Shown: one piece after another, positions 49,012 to 56,622 of the stretch
How the letters are laid out: each line of letters begins with the position of its first letter
How positions within the stretch are numbered: the stretch's first letter is position 1
DNA from: Dyella marensis
GTDB taxonomy: Bacteria > Pseudomonadota > Gammaproteobacteria > Xanthomonadales > Rhodanobacteraceae
DNA: 64,000 nucleotides
Assembly (NCBI RefSeq): GCF_900112865.1
Contig: NZ_FONH01000012.1
Coordinates: forward strand, 55,544-119,543
Reading direction: 5' to 3'
The notes under the pieces: generated by a model
What the model saw: the letters and a program-made list of their open reading frames with translations, nothing else
Database searches by the model: none
Told to the model about the DNA's origin: nothing
Translations under genes and position numbers: made by a program

Positions 49012-49617
49012 TCAGTGCGTCAGCTTGGTCGAATCCGCGTGGCCCAGCGTGCGGCCGAGCTGGGTGGCCAGCGCGTGCACCACCAGGCCCAGGCCCACCC
49101 ACAGCGCGGTGGTTTCCAGGAAGAACAGGTACCAGTCGCCCAGGTTGGCGAACCAGGCCGCGAAGCTGCGCGGCTGCGGCACGGTGGCGCTCAGCCAGTA
49201 GTAGCTGCCGTTGGACAGCACATAGCAGGCCGCCCAGCCGGCCAGCATCGCGCCCGCCGCCAGGCCCAGGCCGCGCAGGTTCAGGCCCGGCTTGCGCGCG
49301 GCCAGCCAGCTGCCGCCCATCCACAGGCCGAAGTACGAGGGCACCAGGAACCAGTAGGCCGCCGAGACGCAGTAGTGCTGCCAGAAATCCATGCCCTGGC
49401 CGGTGATCACGAAGTAATCCGCCAGTACCGCCAGCGCCATCAGCAGCGGGAAGGCCCAGCGCGCCGAGCCGCGCAGCCAGAAGCCGGCCAGGAAGAACAC
49501 GCCCCAGGAGGCGTCCCACACGTCGTGGTGCAGGATCGAGATGTGCACGCGGGTGGCGGCCATGACCAGGGCGAGGGCCGCGAAAATGCCGAGGCGCTGG
49601 GATTGCGTCGTAGCCAT
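49012..49617 (-). CDS. Putative cobalamin transporter, BtuM-like membrane protein
   Basis: A 201-residue integral membrane protein with about six hydrophobic segments. The ATG at 49,617 is preceded by GGAG at 7 bases. Its size, the segment CVSAAYWFLVPSY with a single Cys at residue 83, the N-terminal HISILHHDVWDASWGVFFLA and its co-transcription with the adenosyltransferase fit BtuM, a solitary ECF-type cobalamin transporter whose Thiobacillus member uses a Cys at about residue 80. I recall the family only by pattern, so an unrelated membrane protein of unknown function is possible. Confidence 0.55.
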   Translation of the reverse strand: MATTQSQRLGIFAALALVMAATRVHISILHHDVWDASWGVFFLAGFWLRGSARWAFPLLMALAVLADYFVITGQGMDFWQHYCVSAAYWFLVPSYFGLWMGGSWLAARKPGLNLRGLGLAAGAMLAGWAACYVLSNGSYYWLSATVPQPRSFAAWFANLGDWYLFFLETTALWVGLGLVVHALATQLGRTLGHADSTKLTH

Positions 49618-49937
49618 GAGCTGCTCCAAAGAAAGTGTCGCGAGAAAATGCAGACGCGAAGTCTATCGCAAAGGGCCCGGCCCCGATGATCTGCGCCCTT
49701 TCCAGGCTGGGTCCTTCTCCCTCCGGGAGCACGCGGGGAGCGCACAGGGATGTGCGCGGTTCTGAGGAGCGAGGAAGGTGCCGGCAGGCGGATGAGGGTT
49801 CGGGCGGAGCGATGCGCATCATTCCGCCCCATACCTCACCCATCCCTCTGCCGGAGGGATGAGGAGTTCAGGCCGCGCTACCTCGTGGCCATTTTCGCCA
49901 CCGAGATCCGATAGCCCAGCGCGTATCATGCGGGCCC
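49618..49937. other. Divergent intergenic region btuM-like / ubiH with stem-loop cluster
   Basis: No credible gene in 320 bases. Three perfect stems: CTCCC/GGGAG near 49,719-49,729, GCGCACA/TGTGCGC at 49,740-49,757 and CATCCCTC/GAGGGATG at 49,841-49,861, the last within a larger CCTCA...TGAGG frame. It looks like a decayed dispersed repeat. I searched for a cobalamin riboswitch on the minus strand and did not find the B12 box. Confidence 0.5.
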
Positions 49938-51176
49938 ATGACGTCCCCAGCCCCCATGCCCCATCCGACTTCCTCCAATCCCCCCGTGCTCATCGTCGGC
50001 GGCGGCCTGGTCGGCGCCAGCCTGGCCATCGCGCTGGACGTGGCGGGCGTCGATGCCGTCATGGTCGAGGCCGCCGCGCCGCGCGCGGACGCCCAGCCCA
50101 GCTACGACGAGCGCAACCTCGCGCTGTCCCGCGCCACGGTCAACGGCCTGGAGGCGATCGGCGTGTGGCGGCATGCAGCCGCGCTGGCGACGCCGATCCG
50201 GCATATCCATGTCAGCCGCAGCGGGGATTTCGGCAGCGTCCGCCTCGATGCGCAGCGCGAGGGCGTCGATGCGCTGGGCTGGACCTTGCCGGCGCGCGAG
50301 TTCGGCAACGCCCTGCTACGCCGCCTGGACGAGTGCCGGCGCCTGCGCCGCCTCGCCCCGGCCCGGCTGGAAGCGCTGGAGCCGCTCGCCGAGGGCTGGC
50401 GCGCCCGCGTGAGCACGGCCGATGGCGTGCAGGAGATCGATGCGGCGCTGCTGGTCGGCGCCGACGGCACGGCGTCCTATGTGCGCGATCGCCTGGGCAT
50501 CGAGGCCGATACCTACGACTACCGCCAGTCCCTGTTCGTCTGCACCGTGACGCCCGAGCGCCCGCACGCGAACCGTGCCTACGAACGTTTTGCCGATAAC
50601 GGTCCGGTGGCCCTGCTGCCGCTGGCCGAGCGTCGCTGCGGCCTGGTCCTCACCGTGCCGACGGCAGAGGCCGACGCGATCGCCGCGCTGGACGACGACG
50701 GTTTCCTGGCCTTCGCGCAGCAGCGCTTCGGCTGGCGCCTGGGCCGCCTGTCGCGGCCGGGCAAGCGCCATCCCTATCCGATCAAGCGCGTGGCGGCGGG
50801 GCGGTTGACCGGCCCGCGCGCGGTGCTGGTCGGCAATGCCGCGCAGACGGTGCATCCGATCGGCGCGCAGGGTTTCAACCTGGGCCTGCGCGATGCGCTG
50901 ACCCTGGCCGAGCTGGTCGCCGCCGCGCCGGATCCCGGCGCGCCGGCGTTGCTGGAGGAGTACGCCGCGCGCCGCGCGCCGGACCGCGAGGGCACCATGA
51001 ACATGAGCCACGGCCTGGTGCAACTGGCCTGCCTGCCGCAGCCGCTGCTCGGCCCGTTGCGCTCGCTGGCCCTGCTGGCCTGCGACCGCGTGCCGCCGCT
51101 GCGCGGCCTGCTGGCGCGCAAGGGCATGGGCTTCCGTGCGGAGCCGCCGCGGGCGGTGCTGGAGCGTCTGCCATGA
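49938..51176 (+). CDS. ubiH: 2-octaprenyl-6-methoxyphenol hydroxylase UbiH
   Basis: A 412-residue FAD-dependent aromatic hydroxylase of ubiquinone synthesis. The dinucleotide fold VLIVGGGLVGASLAIALD is at the N-terminus, the LVGADGTASYVRDRLGI motif is central, and the FAD-ribityl motif reads LVGNAAQTVHPIGAQGFNLG. That Asn-Ala-Ala-Gln variant is typical of UbiH rather than UbiF/UbiI. Its stop overlaps the next gene (ATGA). Confidence 0.9.
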   Translation: MTSPAPMPHPTSSNPPVLIVGGGLVGASLAIALDVAGVDAVMVEAAAPRADAQPSYDERNLALSRATVNGLEAIGVWRHAAALATPIRHIHVSRSGDFGSVRLDAQREGVDALGWTLPAREFGNALLRRLDECRRLRRLAPARLEALEPLAEGWRARVSTADGVQEIDAALLVGADGTASYVRDRLGIEADTYDYRQSLFVCTVTPERPHANRAYERFADNGPVALLPLAERRCGLVLTVPTAEADAIAALDDDGFLAFAQQRFGWRLGRLSRPGKRHPYPIKRVAAGRLTGPRAVLVGNAAQTVHPIGAQGFNLGLRDALTLAELVAAAPDPGAPALLEEYAARRAPDREGTMNMSHGLVQLACLPQPLLGPLRSLALLACDRVPPLRGLLARKGMGFRAEPPRAVLERLP

Positions 51177-52384
51177 GCCAGCTGTCAGTGCGCGGCGAAG
51201 CGCGCCGCCGCGGTCCCGCGCTGGACGTCGCCGTGGTCGGCGGCGGCATGGTGGGCGCCGCCGCCGCGCTGGCGCTGGCGAAAGCCGGCTTCGCCACCGC
51301 GCTGCTCGAAGCGCGCGAACCGGCGCCGTGGTCGGCCGAACAGGAAGTCGACCTGCGCGTGGTCGGCCTGGCGCCGTCCTCGATCGCATTGCTCGACCAG
51401 CTCGGCGTGTGGGCCTCGATCCGCGAGGCGCGCTCGGGCCCGTACGCCCATATGCATGTGTGGGACGCCGAAAGCGGCGCCTCGATCCACTTCGATGCGG
51501 CCAACGAAGGGCGCGACCTGCTCGGCCATATCGTCGAGAACAACCTGGTGCAGTGGCGCTTGTGGCTGGCGCTGGAAGCGGCCGGCGTGCAGCGTCTGTG
51601 CCCGGCCGAGGTGAAGGGTTTCGAGGCGCAGGACGACCGCATCCAGCTCGACCTCGCCGACGGCCAGTCGATCGGCGCGCGCCTGCTGGTCGCCGCCGAC
51701 GGCGCCGGCTCGCCGCTGCGCAAGCTGGCCGGCATCGAGACGCGCGGCCGCGATTACGCGCAGCGCGCGGTGGTCGCGCACGTGCGCACCGAGCGGCCGC
51801 ACCAGGGCACGGCGTGGCAGCGTTTTCTTCCCGATGGTCCGCTGGCCCTGTTGCCGCTGGCCGATGGGCGCAGTTCCGTGGTGTGGTCGCTGCCCGACGA
51901 TGAAGCGAAACGCGTGCTCGCGCTTGACGACGACGCCTTCCTGGCGGCACTCGGCGTGGCCAGCGATTTCCGTCTCGGCCGCATCGTCGGCAGCACGCCG
52001 CGCGCGGCGTTCCCGCTCAAGCTGCAGCTTGCCACCACCTACCAGGCCGAGCGCTTCGTGCTGCTTGGCGACGCCGCGCACGCGGTGCATCCGCTGGCGG
52101 GGCAGGGCGTCAACCTCGGCCTGCGCGACGTGGCGGAGCTGCGCGACACGCTCCTCGCCGCGCGCGAGGCCGGACGCGACATCGCCGCCGCCCACGTGCT
52201 GCGCCGCTACGCGCGCCGCCGGCGCAGCGCCGACACGCTGGACGCGCTGGGCTTCGACGCGCTGGCGCGCATCTACGGCTGGCGCGCCTCGCCGCTGGTC
52301 GCCGCGCGCGGCCTGGGCGTGCGCCTGGTCGATCGCATCGGCCCGCTGAAGCGCCGGCTGGCGGAGCATGCCGCCGGGCGCTGA
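51173..52384 (+). CDS. UbiH/UbiF/VisC-family FAD monooxygenase (UbiI-like)
   Basis: A 403-residue paralogue of the preceding enzyme. Signatures: VAVVGGGMVGAAAALALAKA, LLVAADGAGSPLRKLAGI and LLGDAAHAVHPLAGQGVNLG. It probably hydroxylates another position of the ubiquinone ring (C5 or C6). The two genes are translationally coupled. Which of UbiI, UbiF or UbiM it corresponds to cannot be decided by eye. Confidence 0.88.
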   Translation: MSQLSVRGEARRRGPALDVAVVGGGMVGAAAALALAKAGFATALLEAREPAPWSAEQEVDLRVVGLAPSSIALLDQLGVWASIREARSGPYAHMHVWDAESGASIHFDAANEGRDLLGHIVENNLVQWRLWLALEAAGVQRLCPAEVKGFEAQDDRIQLDLADGQSIGARLLVAADGAGSPLRKLAGIETRGRDYAQRAVVAHVRTERPHQGTAWQRFLPDGPLALLPLADGRSSVVWSLPDDEAKRVLALDDDAFLAALGVASDFRLGRIVGSTPRAAFPLKLQLATTYQAERFVLLGDAAHAVHPLAGQGVNLGLRDVAELRDTLLAAREAGRDIAAAHVLRRYARRRRSADTLDALGFDALARIYGWRASPLVAARGLGVRLVDRIGPLKRRLAEHAAGR

Positions 52385-52431
52385 TGCGCCTTCATCGCAA
52401 GCTTTCCCCCGTACATCGCAAGGAGTGGATC

Positions 52432-53220
52432 ATGCGTATTGCACGACTCGGTTGCCTGCTGTTGCTGTCCGGCCTGGCCTTCGCCGCACAGGCGAAAATG
52501 GTGCACAAGCCGGTGGAGTGGACGCTGGATGGAACCAGGTTCCGCAGCGTGCTGGTGTACGACGATGCAGTGAGCGCCAAGCGCCCCGCGCTGGTGATGG
52601 TGCCGAACTGGTACGGCGTCAACGACCTGGCGCTGACCAAGGCCGAAGGCATCGCCGGCAAGGACTACGTGGTCCTGGTCACCGACATGTACGGCGCCAC
52701 CACGCGCCCCAAGAACGACCAGGAAGCGCAGGCCGCGGTGAAGCCGCTGTACGGCGACCGCTCGCTGATGCGCAAGCGCGTGTCCTATGCGCTGGACCAG
52801 TTGAAGGCGCAGGCCAAGGACGCGCCGATCGACCTGTCCAGGCTGGCCGCGATCGGCTTCTGCTTCGGCGGTTCCGCCGTGCTGGACCTGGCGCGCGCCG
52901 GCGCCGACGTGGCCGCGGTGGTGTCGTTCCACGGCGGCCTGGCGACCGACAATCCCGACTTGGCCAAACAGATCAAGGCCCGCGTGCTGGTGTTCAACGG
53001 CGCCGACGACAAGGGCACCATGCCCGACGCCGACAAGTTCATGGACGAGATGCGCGGCAGCAAGGCGGACTGGCAGTTCGTGGTGCTGGGCAATGCGGTG
53101 CATTGCTTTACCGAGACGGACCAGCATCGGGAAGGTTGCGCGTATGACGAGCGGGCGGCGAAGCGCAGCTATCGGATGATGGGGGACTGGTTGCGCGGGG
53201 CGTTTACCAACACGCCTTGA
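52432..53220 (+). CDS. Exported dienelactone hydrolase family protein
   Basis: The product is 262 residues with a signal peptide ending AAQA, an unusual location for this alpha/beta hydrolase family. The start has AAGGAG 6 bases upstream. The nucleophile elbow reads GFCFGGSAV (Cys nucleophile as in dienelactone hydrolases), the acid is in VFNGADDKGTMPD, and the His in LGNAVHCFTETD. Substrate unknown. Strong inverted repeat follows its stop by 8 bases. Confidence 0.88.
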   Translation: MRIARLGCLLLLSGLAFAAQAKMVHKPVEWTLDGTRFRSVLVYDDAVSAKRPALVMVPNWYGVNDLALTKAEGIAGKDYVVLVTDMYGATTRPKNDQEAQAAVKPLYGDRSLMRKRVSYALDQLKAQAKDAPIDLSRLAAIGFCFGGSAVLDLARAGADVAAVVSFHGGLATDNPDLAKQIKARVLVFNGADDKGTMPDADKFMDEMRGSKADWQFVVLGNAVHCFTETDQHREGCAYDERAAKRSYRMMGDWLRGAFTNTP

Positions 53221-53227
53221 TTACCGA

Positions 53228-53321
53228 CGTAGGTTGGGGTGAGCCGCAGGCGAACCCCAACGATGCGATACGCATGAAGGTGCCGATGTTGGGGTTCGCC
53301 TGCGGCTCACCCCAACCTACG
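53228..53321. repeat. Perfect 34-bp inverted repeat between convergent genes
   Basis: Arms at 53,228-53,261 and 53,288-53,321 are perfect reverse complements around a 26-base loop. The unit GTAGGTTGGGGTGAGC... is of the kind dispersed in many copies in xanthomonad genomes. It lies between convergent dienelactone hydrolase and ispB genes and would make a very stable RNA hairpin in either direction, probably serving as transcript end. Confidence 0.85.
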
Positions 53322-53341
53322 CCGGCAAATGCGCTGGCCGG

Positions 53342-54343
53342 TCAGAAGCTCCGCTGCACCGAATAATCCGCCAGCGTCGCCAGCGCATCCCGGTACGACG
53401 ACGGCGGCAGCGCCTCCAGCGCCGCACGCGCCGCGTTGGCATGCACCACCGCCCGCTCATGCGTGCGGTCCAGCGCGCCCGAATCGCGGATCGCCGCGAT
53501 GATCCGCTCCAGCGAATCCAGCCCGCCATGCTCGATGGCGTGGCGCAGCGACTGCACCTGCTCGGGATCGGCCTTCTGCATCGCATAGATCAGCGGCAGC
53601 GTCGGCTTGCCCTCGGCGAGGTCGTCGCCGATGTTCTTGCCCAGCGTGTCCGAATCGCTGACGTAGTCCAGCAGGTCGTCGGCGATCTGGAAGGCGTAGC
53701 CCAGCTCCATGCCGTAGCGGCGCAGCGCGGCGATCTGCGCTTCCGGCAGGCCGCCCAGCACGCCGCCCAGTTCGGTGGCGGCGGCGAACAGCACCGCGGT
53801 CTTGCGCTCGATCACCGCCAGGTAGGCGGCTTCGTCCACGTCGGCATTGCCGATGTTGAGCAGCTGCAGAACCTCGCCTTCGGCGATGGTGTTGGTGGTA
53901 TTGGCCAGGATGCGCATCACGCGCATGTCGTCCAGTTCCACCATCAGCTGGAACGAGCGCGAGTACAGGAAGTCGCCGACCAGCACGCTGGCGGCATTGC
54001 CCCACAGCGCATTGGCGGTCTTGCGGCCGCGGCGCAGGTCGGACTCGTCGACCACGTCGTCGTGCAGCAGGGTCGAGGTGTGGATGAACTCGATCACCGC
54101 CGCCAGCTTGATATGTTCCTCGCCGCGGTAGCCGGCGGCCCCGGCGGCCAGCACGTGCAGCATCGGGCGCAGGCGCTTGCCGCCGCCGGCAATGATGTGG
54201 TCTGCGATCTGGTTGATCAGCACCACGTCGGAGGACAGGCGATGGCGGATCAGGCCGTCCACCCGCTTCATGTCGTCGTCGGCCAGCGCGCGCACGTCGG
54301 CGAAATCGGTCGGGCGGAAGGCGGTGGCGGGCATCGTGGTCAT
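53342..54343 (-). CDS. ispB: Polyprenyl (octaprenyl) diphosphate synthase
   Basis: A 333-residue trans-prenyltransferase making the ubiquinone side chain. The two Asp-rich motifs are LLHDDVVDESDLRRGRKT (about residue 100) and IADDLLDYVSDSDTLGKNIG (about 225), with GGGKRLRPMLHVLAAGAAGY upstream. The start at 54,343 (MTTMPATAFRP) fits the family length. The chain length (C40) is inferred from the family. Together with the ubi genes nearby it supports a quinone-synthesis neighbourhood. Confidence 0.92.
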   Translation of the reverse strand: MTTMPATAFRPTDFADVRALADDDMKRVDGLIRHRLSSDVVLINQIADHIIAGGGKRLRPMLHVLAAGAAGYRGEEHIKLAAVIEFIHTSTLLHDDVVDESDLRRGRKTANALWGNAASVLVGDFLYSRSFQLMVELDDMRVMRILANTTNTIAEGEVLQLLNIGNADVDEAAYLAVIERKTAVLFAAATELGGVLGGLPEAQIAALRRYGMELGYAFQIADDLLDYVSDSDTLGKNIGDDLAEGKPTLPLIYAMQKADPEQVQSLRHAIEHGGLDSLERIIAAIRDSGALDRTHERAVVHANAARAALEALPPSSYRDALATLADYSVQRSF

Positions 54344-54528
54344 GGCGGGATCGCGGCTTCGTAGCGATCGATTATAGGGGGTGGCCGCGCGGTTTCGCCC
54401 CTGGGCCGGCCGGTTGCCGCCGGCGACCCGCACTGTTTCCCTTCCGGGACGTTTGCAAACGGCCCGCCGCGCCCCAATCATCGGCGCATTCGAACCGGCC
54501 GCGAGCCGGGTATCCCGGGGTGCCGACG

Positions 54529-55518
54529 ATGGCCCAAGAAATCATTGCCCTGCTGGCCGAATACGGCCTGGTGCTGGTGTTCCTCAACGTGCTGGTGGAG
54601 CAGGCCGGCGCGCCGGTGCCGGCGGTGCCGACCCTGGTGGTGGCCGGCGCCCTGGCCGCCAACGGGCAGCTGCCCCTGCTCGGCGTGGTGGGGCTGGCCC
54701 TGCTGGGCTGCCTGCTCAGCGACCTGGCCTGGTACTGGGCCGGGCGCCGCTACGGCGCGGGGGTGATGCGCACGCTGTGCCGCATCTCGCTGTCGCCCGA
54801 TTCCTGCGTAAAGCAGTCCGAGCTGCGCTTCCAGCGCTGGCGCGGGCAAGTGCTGCTGGTGGCCAAGTTCGTGCCGGGCCTGTCCACGGTGGCGCCGCCG
54901 CTGGTCGGCGCGCTGGGGCTGCGGCCGGCGGTGTTCCTGCTGATGGACGGCCTGGGCTCGCTGTTGTGGCTGGGCCTGTCGGTGGGCCTGGGCTACGCGC
55001 TGGCGCCGCAGATCGACAAGGTGCTGGTGGCGCTGGGCAATGCCGGCACCATCGCCCTGGAAGTGGTCGGCAGCCTGCTGGCGCTGTACATCCTGCTGAA
55101 GTGGTGGCAGCGCCACCGCCTGATCGTCACCCTGCGCATGGCCCGCATCACCGTGGACGAACTCAAGCGCGCCATCGACGAGGGCCTGGGCCCGGTGCTG
55201 GTCGACGTGCGCTCGCCGGCTTCGCGCCTGATCGATACGCGGGTGATCCCCGGCGCCCTGCTGGCCGACGTGGCCGGCATCGACCGCGTCGTGCACGACG
55301 TGCCGCTGGACGCCGAGCTGGTCATCTACTGCAGTTGCCCCAACGAGGCCTCCGCCGCCGTCGCCGCCAAGAACCTGATGCAGCAGGGATATCGCCGGGT
55401 GCGCCCGCTGCTGGGCGGGCTGGATGCCTGGGAGGCGGCCGGGTTCACGATCCTGCGGCTGCCCGCGGAAGGCGCCGAGGGCGAAACCGGCAACCTGCCT
55501 ACGCAGCACGCCGCCTGA
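54529..55518 (+). CDS. DedA-family membrane protein fused to a rhodanese domain
   Basis: The product is 329 residues. Residues 1-200 form a DedA/SNARE-associated membrane domain: LVEQAGAPVPAVPTLVVAGA, LSDLAWYWAGRRYG and the conserved KFVPGLSTVAPPLVGALGL. After a helix ending KWWQRHRLI comes a rhodanese domain (about 210-310) with LVDVRSPASRLI, an active-site loop VIYCSCPNEASA and LLGGLDAWEAAGF. DedA proteins flip phospholipids; the fused sulfurtransferase may bind a sulfur or phosphate ligand at the membrane. I preferred the ATG at 54,529 to the GTG three codons earlier. Confidence 0.9.
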   Translation: MAQEIIALLAEYGLVLVFLNVLVEQAGAPVPAVPTLVVAGALAANGQLPLLGVVGLALLGCLLSDLAWYWAGRRYGAGVMRTLCRISLSPDSCVKQSELRFQRWRGQVLLVAKFVPGLSTVAPPLVGALGLRPAVFLLMDGLGSLLWLGLSVGLGYALAPQIDKVLVALGNAGTIALEVVGSLLALYILLKWWQRHRLIVTLRMARITVDELKRAIDEGLGPVLVDVRSPASRLIDTRVIPGALLADVAGIDRVVHDVPLDAELVIYCSCPNEASAAVAAKNLMQQGYRRVRPLLGGLDAWEAAGFTILRLPAEGAEGETGNLPTQHAA

Positions 55519-55643
55519 GGCCTACGCGGGGAAACGGACCCCGTCGCTGCGCATGAGACCCGTCGATAGGTATCATGTCCGGCCATATCAACCCCGACCG
55601 TACCCAACCTCATTTACGGCCGGCCAACCGAGGAAACACATCC

Positions 55644-56216
55644 ATGGCACGTGGCGTCAACAAAGTCATCCTGATCGGCAATCTCGGCGCGGATCCGGAG
55701 ACCCGCTACACCAGCAGCGGCACCGCGATCACCAGCCTGCGCATCGCCACCTCCGAACAGTGGACCGACAAGCAGAGCGGCGAGCGCCAGGAGCGCACCG
55801 AGTGGCACCGCGTGAAGCTGTTCGGCAAGCTCGCCGAGATCGCCGGCGAATACCTCAAGAAGGGACGCCAGGTCTACATCGAAGGCTCGCTGCGCACCGA
55901 CAAGTACACCGACAAGGACGGCATCGAGCGCTTCAGCACCGATATCGTCGCCAACGACATGCAGATGATCGGCGGCGCCGGTGGTGAAGGCGGCGGTGGC
56001 GGTGGCGGCAACTTCCAGCGCGCGCAGGGCGGTGGCGGCGGTCAGCGCCAGGGCGGCGGTGGCGGCGGCTACGGCAATCGCGGCGGCGGTGGCGGTGGCA
56101 ACGACTTCGGCGGTGGCGGCGGTGGCGGCAACCGTGGCGGCAACGACTACGGCTCGCGCCAGCCGGCTCCGCCGGTGGAAAACAACAGCTTCGACGATGA
56201 CGATATTCCGTTCTAA
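55644..56216 (+). CDS. ssb: Single-stranded DNA-binding protein
   Basis: The product is 190 residues. An N-terminal OB fold (1-112: [60 protein letters not shown]) is followed by a Gly-rich intrinsically disordered linker of about 60 residues and the acidic tip DDDDIPF that binds partner proteins. GAGGA precedes the start. A strong terminator follows. Confidence 0.97.
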   Translation: MARGVNKVILIGNLGADPETRYTSSGTAITSLRIATSEQWTDKQSGERQERTEWHRVKLFGKLAEIAGEYLKKGRQVYIEGSLRTDKYTDKDGIERFSTDIVANDMQMIGGAGGEGGGGGGGNFQRAQGGGGGQRQGGGGGGYGNRGGGGGGNDFGGGGGGGNRGGNDYGSRQPAPPVENNSFDDDDIPF

Positions 56217-56240
56217 ACGAATGTTGCATCCATTTGTATC

Positions 56241-56268
56241 AAACCCCGATTTTTTCGGGGTTTTTTTT
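56241..56268 (+). terminator. Intrinsic terminator of ssb
   Basis: AAACCCCGA, a T-rich loop and CGGGG followed by eight T (56,261-56,268). It isolates ssb from the accessory peptide locus. Confidence 0.93.
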
Positions 56269-56420
56269 GCATTCCGTTCGTAGAGTAGCCGTGCTGGTGC
56301 CGGGCGCAGTCACGGCACGGGCTGGAGGTGGTTCTTCCTCGAAAAGCCCGAATGCGTTTGCGTCACGGGCGGATGCGAGCAGGGGACTACATCGACTTAC
56401 TCGCATAGAAGGGCGATGCA

Positions 56421-56561
56421 ATGATCAAGAAGATTTCGAAGGAAGAGGCAAGCAAGATCGTGGGCGGCATTCGTGCTTGTCAGAGTTCCGATCCCAACGC
56501 GAATCGGAAATGCGAGAACGAAAACCGCAGGGAAATGGCCAAGACGCCTCAGCCGCATTAA
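56421..56561 (+). CDS. Double-glycine leader peptide (candidate bacteriocin/RiPP or signal precursor)
   Basis: A 46-residue ORF with a good ribosome site (AAGGG, 7 bases upstream). The N-terminus MIKKISKEEASKIVGG is a textbook double-glycine leader (hydrophobic residues at I5, A10, I13, V14 and G15-G16) of the type cut by C39 peptidases. The predicted 30-residue core begins IRACQSSDPNANRKC and contains two Cys (core positions 4 and 15) and a basic, Asn/Glu-rich, very hydrophilic remainder with a C-terminal PQPH. The C39 exporter that would process it is encoded 1 kb downstream on the same strand. The two Cys could form a disulfide. Low hydrophobicity argues against a simple pore-forming bacteriocin. 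Confidence 0.8.
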   Translation: MIKKISKEEASKIVGGIRACQSSDPNANRKCENENRREMAKTPQPH

Positions 56562-56622
56562 GTCGCAAGCGCCGGGTCGAAGCGATCCGCTTCGACCTGG
56601 TTCTCCGGCAGAGGCAGATGGA

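Noticed and set aside
49630..49937. Cobalamin riboswitch upstream of the BtuM-like gene
   Set aside because: The B12-box consensus was not found on the minus strand; the stems present look like repeat remnants.
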